A DNA stretch of 64,000 nucleotides from UBA6522 sp965262365. Its GTDB lineage: Bacteria; Pseudomonadota; Gammaproteobacteria; Steroidobacterales; Rariloculaceae. The stretch is taken from the NCBI GenBank assembly GCA_965262365.1, contig OZ253541.1:186001-250000 (forward strand), in the 5' to 3' direction. The position numbers and the translations under genes are program-made. The notes beneath the pieces are model-generated. The model made no database searches and was not told the DNA's origin. It worked only from the letters and a program-made list of their open reading frames with translations. Positions 9,801 through 16,804 of the stretch are shown in pieces. Every line of letters begins with the position of its first letter. Within the stretch, counting starts at the first letter, position 1.

Positions 9801-10612
9801 TGAGCGGCGTCGCGCCGATACTGGCGATTGAGGATCCGGCTTTGCGCGCGGCCGTCGAAGCGGCGCTCGGCAAGGTGTCAGGGGAGGCCGTGAGCCCGGA
9901 CGAACTTGCGGAACTGCAAGGGCTGGACGCCCGCAACCGCGGCGTCAGGAACCTGGCCGGGCTGGAGGGCGCAGTCAGCCTGGAGGAGCTCGACCTTGGG
10001 TTCAATCCGCTGGTGGACCTGTGGCCGCTGGTATCGCTGCCAGCGCTGGTGTCCCTGAACCTCGACGGCGCGGCAGCGGATCTTTGGCCGCTGGCGTCGC
10101 TGCCGCGGCTCAAGCGCCTCTCATTGCGGCACAACGGCATCGAGGACCTCGGGGCGTTGCAGGGCGCGGTATCGCTGATCGAGTTGGACGTGGGCGACAA
10201 CCGCGTCGAGAACCTGTACCCGCTGGCGCGGCTGGCCGGGCTGGCGGTGCTGCGGGCAGACCGCAACCGCATCGCCGATCTCTGGCCGCTGGCGTCGCTG
10301 GCGGCGCTCGAGGTGCTTGATGTGGGTGCCAACCGTGTCCGGGACTTGCAGCCGCTGGCGGGTCTCGTGCATCTCAAGACGCTGCGCTTGAGCGGCAACG
10401 GCCTGTCGGAGGTGTACCCGCTGGGCGGGTTGGAGAACCTGCGCGAACTCGGTCTCGCCGGCAACGCCGTCGAGGACCTGTGGGGACTGTCGGATCTTGC
10501 CGCGTTGCGTCGGCTGGACCTGCGTGGCAACGCGGTGGCGGACTTGCGCCCGCTGCAGACGTTGCCATCGCTCGTTTGGGGGCTTATAGCCAATAGTGAC
10601 CAACCCGCGTGA
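3839..10612 (+). CDS. Giant secreted metzincin protease with adhesion modules and LRRs, 3' end interrupted by IS1595-type element
   Basis: About 2257 residues from a GTG at 3839; the start is uncertain and the frame opens at TTG 3671. A basic n-region and hydrophobic stretch ending AGQAHGQ form a Sec signal. At 4490-5230 lies a reprolysin/M12B-like protease with zinc motif HELGHTMGLNH (4889-4921) and Met-turn TIMAY. Then follow two Ig-like modules (to 5930), FnIII (5940-6210), Calx-beta (6210-6860), cadherin/PKD-like (7200-7800), Calx-beta (8140-8780), five propeller-like repeats (SDGETLWVA type, 9110-9760), and leucine-rich repeats from about 9900. It is likely secreted or surface-bound and acts on proteins. 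The natural reading frame ends at 10578; the last 11 codons come from the inserted element. The lost end is at 13746-13881. Confidence 0.85.
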   Translation: MRRCGPRRRRRGWRGCWACRRFAPCLLAWFVAGQAHGQVPELFSAGEPFEAVPSERLVPDSVEFGGATLRARRMRLDVGLLAGQVAPSDLDAGLREPGSVPAAFTLNLFDDAAYEVVGLTTAPTSAGYSLSGQLEGVPFGSVTLVVNGDIVVGTVHSPSATYTIRSVGDGRVEIREIDPSTLPPPGEPIEVQAPAPDGQRTQAPRPQAATATSTATPTTIDVMVVYTERAKNRAGGRARMEAEIDQWVAFTNSAYVDSGVNQRLYLVLAEQIAYRGTDYGQLLMRVRKRGDGHLDQVHARRDAVGADIVTVIDTTATICGEAYMNTTIGSWNSPYAFNFVSYRCGADTYAHELGHTMGLNHDRYAHRSNLSNRPHAHSYGYVNQAALEPDSPASAQWRTIMAYDNQCADNGGWCPTIARFSNADLTYAGDALGVADDQPSHLVTGPADARRTMNTSARSVANYRATAVTKALVSRLAPADAHTRADTLTWQVAFSPRGVENVDAADFVLLGAGLDRPPLNVAAVDGSTRRWNVTATGLGGLNATVSLDFAAGQDIADEAGRAVPPAWRAGSERSYTLDNDRPGVLSLTRHDPVVRSTDAAALMWRVVFDEAVVGVDPWDFELTGTTATLAVAAAADEAGILSKTTFDVTARGGDLATLSGTVALRFAADQNIEDALGNSLDPALSAGAQTSYSVRVPAPAAKVPNIGVRAGVGGLEVSWAPVTGASGYKVQWKPRKQARYAPKDQAAVAAGVTSYVIGRLAGDLEYTVRVIATKGGAEDGPPSDEAIGTPSSGAVAIAAVAPRVSEGTPASFRVTLSAPVGYDMRVPVSVTESADTILGTPPTEVRIGAGHASAVLTVATDDDSVVEPGSLVTATVLSVHGYYSASGSAHVTVRDDDDAAFAVTASPAHMPEGGYSTVSVSVSNGVTFATDQSIALSTSGTAASTDFKLQPTTLTLEAGLRSATAIVDAIDDDLGEVAETVVVEARHNGTTLGSATVSIAASDMPLTAAFGAAPPASHAGAGTVFQVRYRFSEPLADYSYLDFRDTALTVTNATVTNARRTVPGRNDGWEIHVSPGSAADVVLVLEETRSCDRPGALCTQDGRRLANRLAHTVSGPTAAPAIDSAGPFSVREGDTAVAKLTATDRDSAPGELTWSIPPGTAGGADREHFRLAAHGALAFASAKDFEAPDDAGANGVYEIVVQVTDGDNPVTAALRVVLANVNEAPTAHAGPDRRVAEGAQVTLTGAGVDPDAGDTPETLTFQWRQIDRGAHRVDLSKVQSASATFAAPVGLAEDAVLSFALTVTDDDGLSSRDEVAIAVEPATPLTGSFIGVPQEHSGRGTITLRIRFSEPISTGYVTLRDASLAVANGSVRNVRRVAGRSDLWEIEIEPSSAADLVVTLPATTHCAAPAAVCTADGRRLRTRLQATIPARLPVISVAAVKSPVSEGELARFTVSRTGPTTETLTVQTRWEFSDGSQSHTGRLVFPVGRRTNTSSHSRYDDNVVREDLTVTLTLEDGAGYTLSGQARSAQAVVEDNDVADFTLSVNPAQVAEGESATVRIDIANGVTFAEHQQIVLDFAASPRAGDGDFTVSNASPTLSAGARSAAAVFTAAADSDEEGNETIAVTATYGGEAVGQASVTILNRDSGALTARFVGMPETHDGETPFAFELRFSEEVATGYASLQAAALQVTGGAVGKARRLEPPLSLRWEITVNPHSAANVLVVLPVTSGCGAVGAVCTAGGKRLSRRLEATVRGSAAKPVNDGFSLAPENSSPSGIWSDGETAWVADVDDARLYAYRRWDGERAPARDIATGPAPMGLWSDGETLWVAQLGGGLRAHRLAGGSRLPRRDLAVQASAAPAGVWSDGEIAWVSEWLGDTMHAYRLSDGKRAAGRDIKLAGENLLPAGLWSDGRTLWVADWSERVLAYRLSDGAREPTRDIVAGAADEDPSGLWAGGRTLLFTSWKGAEVRARPLPAPSAADSGRAETLLSGVAPILAIEDPALRAAVEAALGKVSGEAVSPDELAELQGLDARNRGVRNLAGLEGAVSLEELDLGFNPLVDLWPLVSLPALVSLNLDGAAADLWPLASLPRLKRLSLRHNGIEDLGALQGAVSLIELDVGDNRVENLYPLARLAGLAVLRADRNRIADLWPLASLAALEVLDVGANRVRDLQPLAGLVHLKTLRLSGNGLSEVYPLGGLENLRELGLAGNAVEDLWGLSDLAALRRLDLRGNAVADLRPLQTLPSLVWGLIANSDQPA
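10571..10578 (+). repeat. Target-site duplication, left copy (CTCGTTTG)
   Basis: CTCGTTTG precedes the left inverted repeat and recurs at 13738-13745 just after the right one. Eight base pairs is the usual duplication length for the IS1595 family. Removing 10579-13745 restores one continuous LRR reading frame. Confidence 0.92.
10579..10603 (+). repeat. Left terminal inverted repeat of the IS1595-type element
   Basis: Matches the complement of 13713-13737 at all but two positions (CC/AA versus GG/AT around the middle). Confidence 0.9.
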
Positions 10613-10615
10613 GAA

Positions 10616-10786
10616 CTAGCGCTTGGTAGTCGTTCCCCGGCGGCGCAAGTTCTTCAGGTATTTCCAGTCTTTGTTCTTCTTCGGCGCGGTGCCCAGGATG
10701 GCCCGCGCGATGTTTCCTGGCGTATCGGGAATGCGCTCGGCTATCGGCTTCTCGACCGGGCGGCCTCTGCGTTTCGGCTGGCTCAT
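10616..10786 (-). CDS. Small basic IS-cargo protein (56 aa)
   Basis: ATG at 10786, TAG at 10616-10618. The product begins MSQPKRRGRPVEKPIAERIP and continues DTPGNIARAILGTAPKKNK and WKYLKNLRRRG. The KRRGRP start resembles an AT-hook-like basic segment. I recall similar small basic proteins with a PERI-x-TPE pattern beside IS1595-type transposases, so it is probably a standard companion ORF of the element. It lies four bases downstream of the stop of the preceding minus-strand gene, so the two are likely co-transcribed. Function unknown; DNA binding is a guess from composition. Confidence 0.6.
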   Translation of the reverse strand: MSQPKRRGRPVEKPIAERIPDTPGNIARAILGTAPKKNKDWKYLKNLRRRGTTTKR

Positions 10787-10790
10787 GAGG

Positions 10791-10985
10791 TTACTCTGTC
10801 ACTTCGACGACATATAGCAATTTGTCGGTCGGTACAAGCGCCACGGTGCGGGTCCCGTCCTTTCTGCTTTCGTCTTGCTTCAAGAACCGAACGACCGCAG
10901 AACCCTCCCGGAATTCGCTTGCCTCGACAATCAGTTCCCGCTTTTCGCCATTGGTGAATATGGCCTTGTATTTCGGCATAGCCAT
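10791..10985 (-). CDS. Small IS-cargo protein (64 aa), beta-rich
   Basis: ATG at 10985, stop 10791-10793. The sequence (MAMPKYKAIFTNGEKREL, then AVVRFLKQDESRKDG and LLYVVEVTE) alternates hydrophobic and polar residues like a small beta-barrel or SH3-type fold. It has no signal peptide. It is followed four bases later by the 56-residue basic ORF, so both probably form one short operon inside the mobile element. Codon use is less GC-biased than the chromosome around it. Family not recognised. Confidence 0.6.
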   Translation of the reverse strand: MAMPKYKAIFTNGEKRELIVEASEFREGSAVVRFLKQDESRKDGTRTVALVPTDKLLYVVEVTE

Positions 10986-11250
10986 GAAATCTTACCACAC
11001 ACCCATTTGACATCGCCTCATATTTCGTACAATGATGACCGCGCTAACGGTGATTGGGATCCCGAAGTCGGGCTACCCGTCGAATACAATAGCCGGTACC
11101 GGCAAGGGGTCGCTCCCCAAGCTCGGCGAATAGGCGGGGAACTTCTCTTTCCCAAGAGCCGTTAGCAACGGCCCGACGCCATGGAGCGGCGCCGGCACAG
11201 ATGAAAAAGGAGAGTCCAGCATTCCTATGAGTTGATAAACGGTGACGCCG

Positions 11251-11988
11251 ATGAAGCGTTGGCTCGTGCTGTTGTGCTTGGTGGCTTGGACGGTTCTTAC
11301 GCAGGCTGGAGATCGCCTGAGCATTTCCGTGATCCCGGTGTATGTCCTGGCGGGCACGAGTGCCCAGACGGATGAGGACTACGCATCGCAATGGGACTAC
11401 ATGGCCGCAGACGAACCGGAAACGCTCGTCACGGTTCACATGGCTCTCAAGTTGCTCGGAGCGCACCCTGATGACTACGCTGTTTCGTGGGACGCAACCA
11501 AGGCCGAGACCGTGAAATGCTATCCGCCGAATACCTTACTTCCATTCTCGTGCGAACACGAAGAGTTGGGTTCAATCATGAATTGGCCGAGCTTCGCCAT
11601 CGACCTGCACGAGCATGTTCCCATGTCACAGTTGGAGCTGCATGTGCTGATCTTCCCATTCAAGCACTTCGCGTGGAACAACGAGCAATTCGGTACGGCC
11701 GCGACGTGGAACTGGGCGCTCGATCGCACCGAGCACCATTGGACCACTACATCCTGCAGGGCTTGGGCGGTCCATGACTTGATCGTAGTCACCCACGAGC
11801 TGGGGCATTGCTTCGGGCTGATCCATAACGAAGAGGACGATGACATCAACCTGGATCTTATGCACAGCTACAGAACGCTGTACGACTGGCTGAAGGACAG
11901 CAACGCGGAGATCGTTCAACATCACTTCCGCGAGTATCTACCGTTGCAGCCAACCACCGTGCGGCCCCAGGTTGAACTGCACTACTAA
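11251..11988 (+). CDS. Secreted metzincin-type zinc metalloprotease carried by the IS element
   Basis: About 245 residues. ATG 11251 is preferred over GTG 11242 because MKRWLVLLCLVAWTVLTQAG is a standard Sec signal start. Near residue 180 is the zinc motif HELGHCFGLIHNE (HEXXHXXGXXH, codons 11794-11826), followed by DLMHSYRTLYDW, whose Met may be the Met-turn. Four Cys residues lie in the mature part. It is small for a metzincin and is probably a bare catalytic domain exported to periplasm or medium. Composition is less GC-rich than the chromosome, which fits import with the element. A strong hairpin at 12008-12030 ends the unit. The substrate is unknown. Confidence 0.78.
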   Translation: MKRWLVLLCLVAWTVLTQAGDRLSISVIPVYVLAGTSAQTDEDYASQWDYMAADEPETLVTVHMALKLLGAHPDDYAVSWDATKAETVKCYPPNTLLPFSCEHEELGSIMNWPSFAIDLHEHVPMSQLELHVLIFPFKHFAWNNEQFGTAATWNWALDRTEHHWTTTSCRAWAVHDLIVVTHELGHCFGLIHNEEDDDINLDLMHSYRTLYDWLKDSNAEIVQHHFREYLPLQPTTVRPQVELHY

Positions 11989-12007
11989 CCGGAAACCACA
12001 ACCACCG

Positions 12008-12030
12008 AAACCCCGCCGACGGCGGGGTTT
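12008..12030 (+). terminator. Hairpin after the cargo metalloprotease
   Basis: Perfect 10-bp stem AAACCCCGCC/GGCGGGGTTT with a 3-nt loop, about 20 bp after the metalloprotease stop. The stem's own 3' TTT is followed by CTC, so it is a plausible intrinsic terminator. Confidence 0.7.
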
Positions 12031-12049
12031 CTCACGTCAGGAGACAATT

Positions 12050-12295
12050 ATGATGAAGTCCGTGATCGTTCCGCTAGAATTTGCCGACTTATCTCGCGAA
12101 GCTCATCGCGTGTCAGGTCTGGAGGTTCACACACGAATCCACCAATCCGTTTTAGTTCTGTCGGTGGCCTACAAGCGTCATCCGCCCGCCGACGACAAGG
12201 AACTGGAGCTTGTTTTCTCGATACCTGCGGCTGCGGAACTTTCTCGACTTTTGCAAGAGGCTGTTCGAGAATACCTCGGCGAGGAAACAGAATAA
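12050..12295 (+). CDS. Small hypothetical IS-cargo protein (81 aa)
   Basis: The start is ATG 12050 (or 12053), chosen because AGGAG (12039-12043) is six bases upstream; the frame is open further up but that part crosses a terminator hairpin. The product MMKSVIVPLEFADLSREAH... ends with a helix AAELSRLLQEAVREYLGEE. It has no signal peptide or known domain. It lies between two hairpins, so it is probably its own transcription unit within the element. The strong ribosome site and clean boundaries suggest a real gene. Confidence 0.6.
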   Translation: MMKSVIVPLEFADLSREAHRVSGLEVHTRIHQSVLVLSVAYKRHPPADDKELELVFSIPAAAELSRLLQEAVREYLGEETE

Positions 12296-12311
12296 CGTTG
12301 GACACAGCAAA

Positions 12312-12360
12312 GCCCTCCCGACTAAAATACCAATCGGGAGGGCGCTTCCTTCCTTCTTCA
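12312..12360 (+). terminator. Intrinsic terminator after the 81-aa cargo gene
   Basis: 10-bp stem GCCCTCCCGA/TCGGGAGGGC (12312-12321 with 12334-12343), followed by a pyrimidine-rich run CTTCCTTCCTTCTTC. Confidence 0.7.
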
Positions 12361-12361
12361 G

Positions 12362-12386
12362 CCCGCCGCTGCAACGGCGGGTTTTT
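12362..12386 (+). terminator. Second intrinsic terminator facing the transposase gene end
   Basis: 7-bp stem CCCGCCG/CGGCGGG with a 6-nt loop and TTTTT at 12382-12386. It would stop plus-strand transcription from running antisense into the transposase. Confidence 0.7.
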
Positions 12387-12389
12387 CCG

Positions 12390-13343
12390 TCAGGCGGTCA
12401 GATCCTCGTACTTCAACCGCTTGTGCTCCATCCTCGGCACCATCCCCTCCATCTGGTCGACGGTATCCAGGCCGCGGGCGTTGTGCCGCCCCGCGAATTC
12501 TCGCACATACCGGTGAAGATGTTTCGGACTCATCTGGTGATACGTGCCTTTATGTCCCCGCTTGAACATCGACCAGAACGACTCCATACCGTTCGTGTGA
12601 ACGTCGCCCTTGACGTACTCGCTAGCCGAATGCTTCACGCTGTCATGGCGATATGGAAGGCTCTGGTACGCCTTGGCCTCGTCGGTGTAGACGGTGGCCT
12701 CCCGATCCGTGTGCTTGCCGATGAAGCCGTGCAGGGTTTTCGCGTCGGTGCGCTGGACCACTTCGGCGCGGATCTCGTTGCTGTCACGGTCCTTCAGCCC
12801 AACGACCGCGGCCTTGCCTGAACCCAACCCGCCTCGGCCGGTGCCGGCGAGTTCCTTTCTCTTGGCGTTGCTCATGTTCTTGCGCTTGCCGCCCACGAAC
12901 GTCTCATCGACTTCCACCGGTCCCGCGAGTTGCTCATCGTCCTGATTGTCGCTCCAGCACTCTCGGATTCGATGGGACAGGTGCCAGGCGCTCGTGTAGG
13001 CGATCCCCAAGTCACGGTGCAGCTTCATGCTGGCCGTGCCCTTGATGCCTGTGTGCATGAGGTAGATCGCAATGGCCCATATCCGGTAGCCGAGATTGGA
13101 CGATTGCATGACGGTGCCGATCTTCACGGAGAAGAACTTGCGGCAGTCTCGGCAGCGGTGCGCCATCGTCTTGTGCTTGGCGTTCTCCTGAACGTTCACC
13201 GAGCCGCACGTTGGGCAACAGATGCCATCCGGCCATCGTTGTTCCTCGAACCACTTCTCAGCGGTAGCATCGTCCGGGAACATTTCCATGACCTGGAACA
13301 GCGTGAGGCCGTCTCTGTCGTTCCTGCCCGGTGCTTTGGCCAT
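12390..13343 (-). CDS. IS1595-family (ISXO2-like) transposase
   Basis: 317 residues, full length and intact. The N-terminus holds a zinc ribbon (CPTCGSVNV followed by CRDCRKFFSVKIGT). The catalytic core shows the family's acidic residues in VEVDETFVGGKRKN, VYTDEAKAY and GMESFWSMFKRG. The C-terminal helix is LHRYVREFAGRHNARGLDT. It catalyses transposition of the 10579-13737 element. The start lies two bases after the stop of the coiled-coil ORF upstream, so both are translated from one message. A second, broken transposase of this type lies at 30612-30800. Confidence 0.95.
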   Translation of the reverse strand: MAKAPGRNDRDGLTLFQVMEMFPDDATAEKWFEEQRWPDGICCPTCGSVNVQENAKHKTMAHRCRDCRKFFSVKIGTVMQSSNLGYRIWAIAIYLMHTGIKGTASMKLHRDLGIAYTSAWHLSHRIRECWSDNQDDEQLAGPVEVDETFVGGKRKNMSNAKRKELAGTGRGGLGSGKAAVVGLKDRDSNEIRAEVVQRTDAKTLHGFIGKHTDREATVYTDEAKAYQSLPYRHDSVKHSASEYVKGDVHTNGMESFWSMFKRGHKGTYHQMSPKHLHRYVREFAGRHNARGLDTVDQMEGMVPRMEHKRLKYEDLTA

Positions 13344-13345
13344 CG

Positions 13346-13654
13346 CTACAGTTCCTTTATTCGGTCTTGCAGGGTGGCGATATTTTCCTTCGTGGTCTTG
13401 ATTCCATCGAGCAAGTCGTTGACTTCTTGTGCCGTAACCCAGTGACGCTCATGGTCGGGCTCGGGTTTGCCGTCCATATCGTGCGCGATTCCCACGGGGA
13501 CGCTACCCGTTCCCGTACGTAGCGCCTGACTCGCGGCATCCAGCACCTTCGCCTTGCGTTCCGCAACCGACTGCAAGCAAACGAGCTTCCGCTTGGCGGC
13601 TTTCAGGTCGAGGACGATCCTGCCAGCCTCAAGTTGCTCTTCTTGCAGCGTCAT
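13346..13654 (-). CDS. Coiled-coil protein upstream of the IS1595 transposase (102 aa)
   Basis: The start is ATG 13654, placed by GGAGG seven bases upstream (13661-13665); a slightly longer frame starts at 13666. The sequence is largely helical with heptad-like Leu/Ile spacing at both ends (MTLQEEQLEAGRIVLDLKA and VNDLLDGIKTTKENIATLQD), so a coiled coil is likely. It sits directly inside the right end of the element and its stop is two bases before the transposase start. A role helping or regulating transposition is inferred from position only. Confidence 0.65.
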   Translation of the reverse strand: MTLQEEQLEAGRIVLDLKAAKRKLVCLQSVAERKAKVLDAASQALRTGTGSVPVGIAHDMDGKPEPDHERHWVTAQEVNDLLDGIKTTKENIATLQDRIKEL

Positions 13655-13712
13655 AGTCGCCTCCAATCGAATACTTGAAGTATAGTGACCACGGGCGAGT
13701 CAATCAAGGGTT

Positions 13713-13737
13713 TTGGTCACTATCCGCTATAAGCCCC
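13713..13737 (-). repeat. Right terminal inverted repeat of the IS1595-type element
   Basis: Complement matches the left end at 23 of 25 positions. The target duplication CTCGTTTG follows directly at 13738-13745. Confidence 0.9.
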
Positions 13738-13745
13738 CTCGTTTG

Positions 13746-13881
13746 GGTGCACGTCGGCGGGAGCCGGATCGAGGATCTCACGCCGCTCGACGGCCTGGCG
13801 GAGTTGACAGTGGGGGGCCGCGACGACCGGGAGCCGCCGGGTGTCACCGACGAGTCTGGCGGGCGAGCACGTCAGCCTTGA
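13746..13881 (+). pseudogene. Severed C-terminal end of the metzincin/LRR gene
   Basis: If the element and one target duplicate are removed, codon 10577 joins 13746 in frame. The protein then continues VHVGGSRIEDLTPLDGLAEL, one more LRR-like unit, and ends at the TGA at 13879-13881. This is the original 3' end of the gene starting near 3839, now detached and without its own start. Confidence 0.9.
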
Positions 13882-14002
13882 CTGCGGTTTGACCCCGCGA
13901 CGCCGAAGCCGCTCGGACCCTCGACGACAACGCTCGTTGCGGAATCTCGGTTCGATGAGCAGGGGCGGACGGTTGGTTTGTTGTGCGAGCACGGCCTCCG
14001 GT

Positions 14003-15362
14003 TCACGCCTTGGTGAAGCGCCAACCGAACATCGTGCGGCCGTAAAAGTTGAACCACTTCCGCGCTTCAGCATGCTCAAACGGATAGTCCGCTCCAATCT
14101 GCCTCGCTGTGACAAGACCGGACACGAAACAGGGCTCCTGGCTGTTGATCGGCGTGTGGGCGCCACAATGCCACGTTCGTCTCCTGCCCTGAATGAAGCG
14201 AAACAAATGGACTAGAAAGGGCACGTGACGCACATCGTGCACGATGTGCTGGAACCACCATTTCCTGAGGATCTTGGCTTCGTCGATGCGGCTGATCGGA
14301 TTGTAGGTTACGAGGCACGGCTTGTCCGAGCCCTTCGCCCAAGGCTGCTAATTGTGCATGATGTAGGTGATTTCGTAGTTGTCGGGCCTCACTCCGTACT
14401 GCTCGATGCGATTGCTTCGGGTGGCGAGCGGCTTGACATCGTTGTCCGGAAGGATCGAGGCGTCGGAATGAACAACCGTATGGTTGTGAAGTTCACTCTC
14501 GTAGCGTATCGACGAGAGAACGCAGCTCTCAAGGTACGTCGGTTTATCCAGAATCATCAGCGTCTGATTCGCATTGCACGCGAAAATCACGTCATCGAAG
14601 GTCTCTGTCCTGCCGTTTTCGTCCTCCACGACCACATCGGCTGCACGCCGGTACACTTTTCGAACCGGCCGGCCAAGGGATATCTTCTTCTGAAAGCCGG
14701 CCGAGCGTTTTTTTATGGATATGCCTCGCGCCCCGGTCCCAGGTTTGCATGGGCGTTGCGGTCTCGATATCGAAGAACGCCAGATACCGGCAAAACAGCG
14801 AGGCGGGCATGTCGAACACGTTCGTGGCCATCGGGAAGTTGACGAACATCGGCTTGAGTATCTTGTACCTGAAATCGCCGGAGAACCGGCCCAGGTTGAG
14901 AACCGCACCCATGCTGACGTAGTTGAAGGGGTTGAGCGCATTGAGCAATCTGGACCGGGTTCTGTTGAGTCGGCCGAACCATCGCAGACGTCCAAGAAGT
15001 TTCTGGAATTTCTCGATTTCCGGTTGCAACTGCCTCCTGATGTCGGAGTCGAAATCGTGCGCGTAGACGCCGCCACGATACTTTACGCTGTAGTTGAACC
15101 GGGTATCGGCCAACGCGATACCGTGTTGCTGCATGAACAGAACAACATGATGGTATACCGAGGGAATGCACGCAGTGACGGAAATATCAAACGCAATGGA
15201 GCCGCCATCGTCTTGTGGCATGTCGGCCGTAATGGCGTTGCCGCCGATGCGAGCGTGCGCTTCGAACAGTCGAAAATCGAATCGATCGGGGTGCCGCTGC
15301 AGCGCCCAGGCCGCCCCCAGTCCGGAGACTCCTGCACCCACAATGGCAATCTTTCTCCGCAT
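14003..15362 (-). pseudogene. FAD-dependent amine-oxidase-like protein, broken
   Basis: ATG at 15362 starts a Rossmann fold: KIAIVGAGVSGLGAAWAL (GxGxxG), then LFEAHARIGGNA. The family is the flavin-containing amine-oxidase-like proteins often linked to cyclopropane fatty-acid synthesis genes (COG2907-like). The frame shifts by one at a run of seven A (plus-strand T, 14708-14714) and continues as RPVRKVYRRAADVVVEDENG. It then meets an in-frame TAG at 14348-14350, and the typical family C-terminus follows to 14003 (RTWHCGAHTPINSQEPCF, FNFYGRTMFG). A full-length protein therefore needs one frameshift and one readthrough. Most likely a decaying gene; the homopolymer break could also be a sequencing error. 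Confidence 0.82.
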
Positions 15363-15599
15363 CCTCGCGGCTCCCTGCCCGCATGGAGCCTATTTTAGCA
15401 TCGTGGGCGACTGCCGCGAACGAAATGCCGTAAGGCGCCTTTGCGTTGAGCGGTGTCTCGACGGCACCTGGACTTCAACCTGGGATCGGCGAAGAAGCCC
15501 AAAAACCCTCTGTGGCTTCGGCCCCTGTGAAAAGACCGAAAACGAGCCCTCAACCGGTTGCTTGCGCAAAGAGCGATTGCGTGTTCAGCACGCTTGCAG

Positions 15600-15785
15600 C
15601 GTGCCGCGTAGGCCCTCGATGTGCGGGTTCAGTTCGTCTGCGCGCTTCAATGCTTTCTCCTTGCCCGAGTTGGAACGGGGTCCGGCACAACTTCGCGATG
15701 CTCTCCTCGGCGCGAAGGCCCGCCAGCACGATCCGGATCTTCTTCTGCGCGGCAGACTGTCTCCGTTTCGCCCCGCGGCTGCGCG
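15600..15785 (-). pseudogene. IS3-type OrfA remnant
   Basis: The minus strand encodes KRRQSAAQKKIRIVLAGLRA followed by EESIAKLCR, which matches the N-terminal helix-turn-helix of an IS3-family OrfA, then degenerates. No OrfB is present. It directly abuts the second SEC-C duplicate. Confidence 0.5.
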
Positions 15786-16030
15786 ATCCAAGCGTGTGGC
15801 AGAAGTCGCGCGGTGTGAGCGCGGAGGGGCGGCTCGTGGCGGATGTGCCGGGCGCGGCTGGCTGGCCGGCGGAGGGTAACGCGCAGTGCGGGTGCGGCTC
15901 CGGTCGCGCATACGATCGTTGCTGCGGCGCGCACTGAGGATTGGGCGCGCGCCCGGGTCGGTCCGGATGAACGCGGCGTCACGGACGCGGCCGTGTGCGC
16001 GGCGGCAGGTAGCGCTGCATCGCCGGCAGT
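15779..16030 (+). repeat. Dispersed duplicate, copy 2 (SEC-C tail plus flank)
   Basis: Counterpart of 2546-2802. The last ~50 codons of a UPF0149/SEC-C gene (SVWQKSRGVSAEGRLVADV to the Cys-rich end CGCGSGRAYDRCC, stop 15935-15937) survive without the N-terminal domain, so the coding part is a pseudogene fragment. Its flank runs into the HTH gene at 15967. Confidence 0.8.
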
Positions 16031-16335
16031 TTTTCTCCACGCCCCAGGCCGCCGAGCGGCTCGGGATCTCACCACGCACGCTCGAGCAGTATCGGAGGAC
16101 CGGCGAGGGGCCAACGTTTCACCGGTTTGGATGCATGGTTGGTTGTCTTTGCGCGGAGCTTGACGCCTGGGCCGCAGTGCGACGCCGCATCACCACCGCC
16201 GATGAGGGCAATGTACGGTTGGAGAAAATCCGGCTGCGCGGCCGCAGACCTCCTCGGCGGGTGACGGGCGAGGGCGACATCGCGCGAGTTGGGGTTCGCG
16301 CGACCCCACGGTCGCCGGAGCACCGAATCGGTTGA
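15967..16335 (+). CDS. Helix-turn-helix (MerR/excisionase-like) DNA-binding protein
   Basis: About 122 residues from ATG 15967; the first ~20 residues are uncertain. The core FFSTPQAAERLGISPRTLEQ, followed by YRRTGEGPTFHRFG, is the HTH_17/AlpA-type excisionase fold that reads promoters or attachment sites. The usual next motif (RYxxxDLxAW) is altered to MVGCLCAELDAW. It follows a SEC-C fragment, and a paralogue lies at 27951-28298 behind a DUF2285-type gene. These are parts of the same kind of integrative-element backbone. It may be a worn copy. Confidence 0.6.
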   Translation: MNAASRTRPCARRQVALHRRQFFSTPQAAERLGISPRTLEQYRRTGEGPTFHRFGCMVGCLCAELDAWAAVRRRITTADEGNVRLEKIRLRGRRPPRRVTGEGDIARVGVRATPRSPEHRIG

Positions 16336-16804
16336 ACCGGAGATTGCCGGAGGATTGATGCCGCCGTGTCGATATCCGGGTCAGCCGATCGGTTGAATCG
16401 ATCCAAGTCCGGTTCGAAGCAGGTTACATGATGGGGCGCGTGGCATCGGGTCCGATCGTTTGCAATCGAGGCTCGATCCGTTGGTTTTCAGGTCCGGCAT
16501 CGACTGGATAATCGGGCTTTGGCGGGACGGGCTGCAGGGCTTCAATCCGGCCGGGCTCGACCGGGCAGTGTCGGCGCGGCCGCGATGCGAGATCGGGATC
16601 GCGGCAAGGGCTGGGGCACGGGTGAGAGTGTCGCGCTCGAGGATATCTTGACCGCGAGTGTTCCGCTGTGCGTGCGTGAGCGTAGCCGCCCGAACTGGCC
16701 CCGGCGCGCGCCTCGGCCATCGGTCCGCGAGCACGCCAGGAGCGCGCGTGTTGACCTCGAGCGCGAGCCGTCGGGCGCGTACCCAGGCAACGGTTGGCAG
16801 GCGC
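16336..16804. other. Intergenic, nothing recognised
   Basis: About 470 bp between the HTH gene and the end of the adhesin gene on the other strand. Only short uninformative frames; no clear terminator seen. Confidence 0.5.

Larger units (their letters stand above)
10579..13737. mobile_element. IS1595-family element with cargo genes, 3159 bp
   Basis: The boundaries are exact. The left end begins GGGGCTTATAGCCAATAGTG and the right end, on the complementary strand, begins GGGGCTTATAGCGGATAGTG. The ~25-bp inverted repeats differ at two positions, and flanking 8-bp direct repeats CTCGTTTG are present. Inside are an IS1595/ISXO2-like transposase, a coiled-coil ORF just upstream of it, two small minus-strand ORFs, and two plus-strand genes, one a secreted metzincin. 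Near-perfect ends and an intact transposase argue for recent movement. It sits in the LRR end of the large protease gene. Cargo genes are a known trait of parts of this family. Confidence 0.93.

Noticed and set aside
11013..11034. Promoter TTGACA with TACAAT inside the IS element
   Set aside because: Spacer is only about 15 nt and it lies over 200 bp from the cargo protease, so it is too weak to list as a feature.
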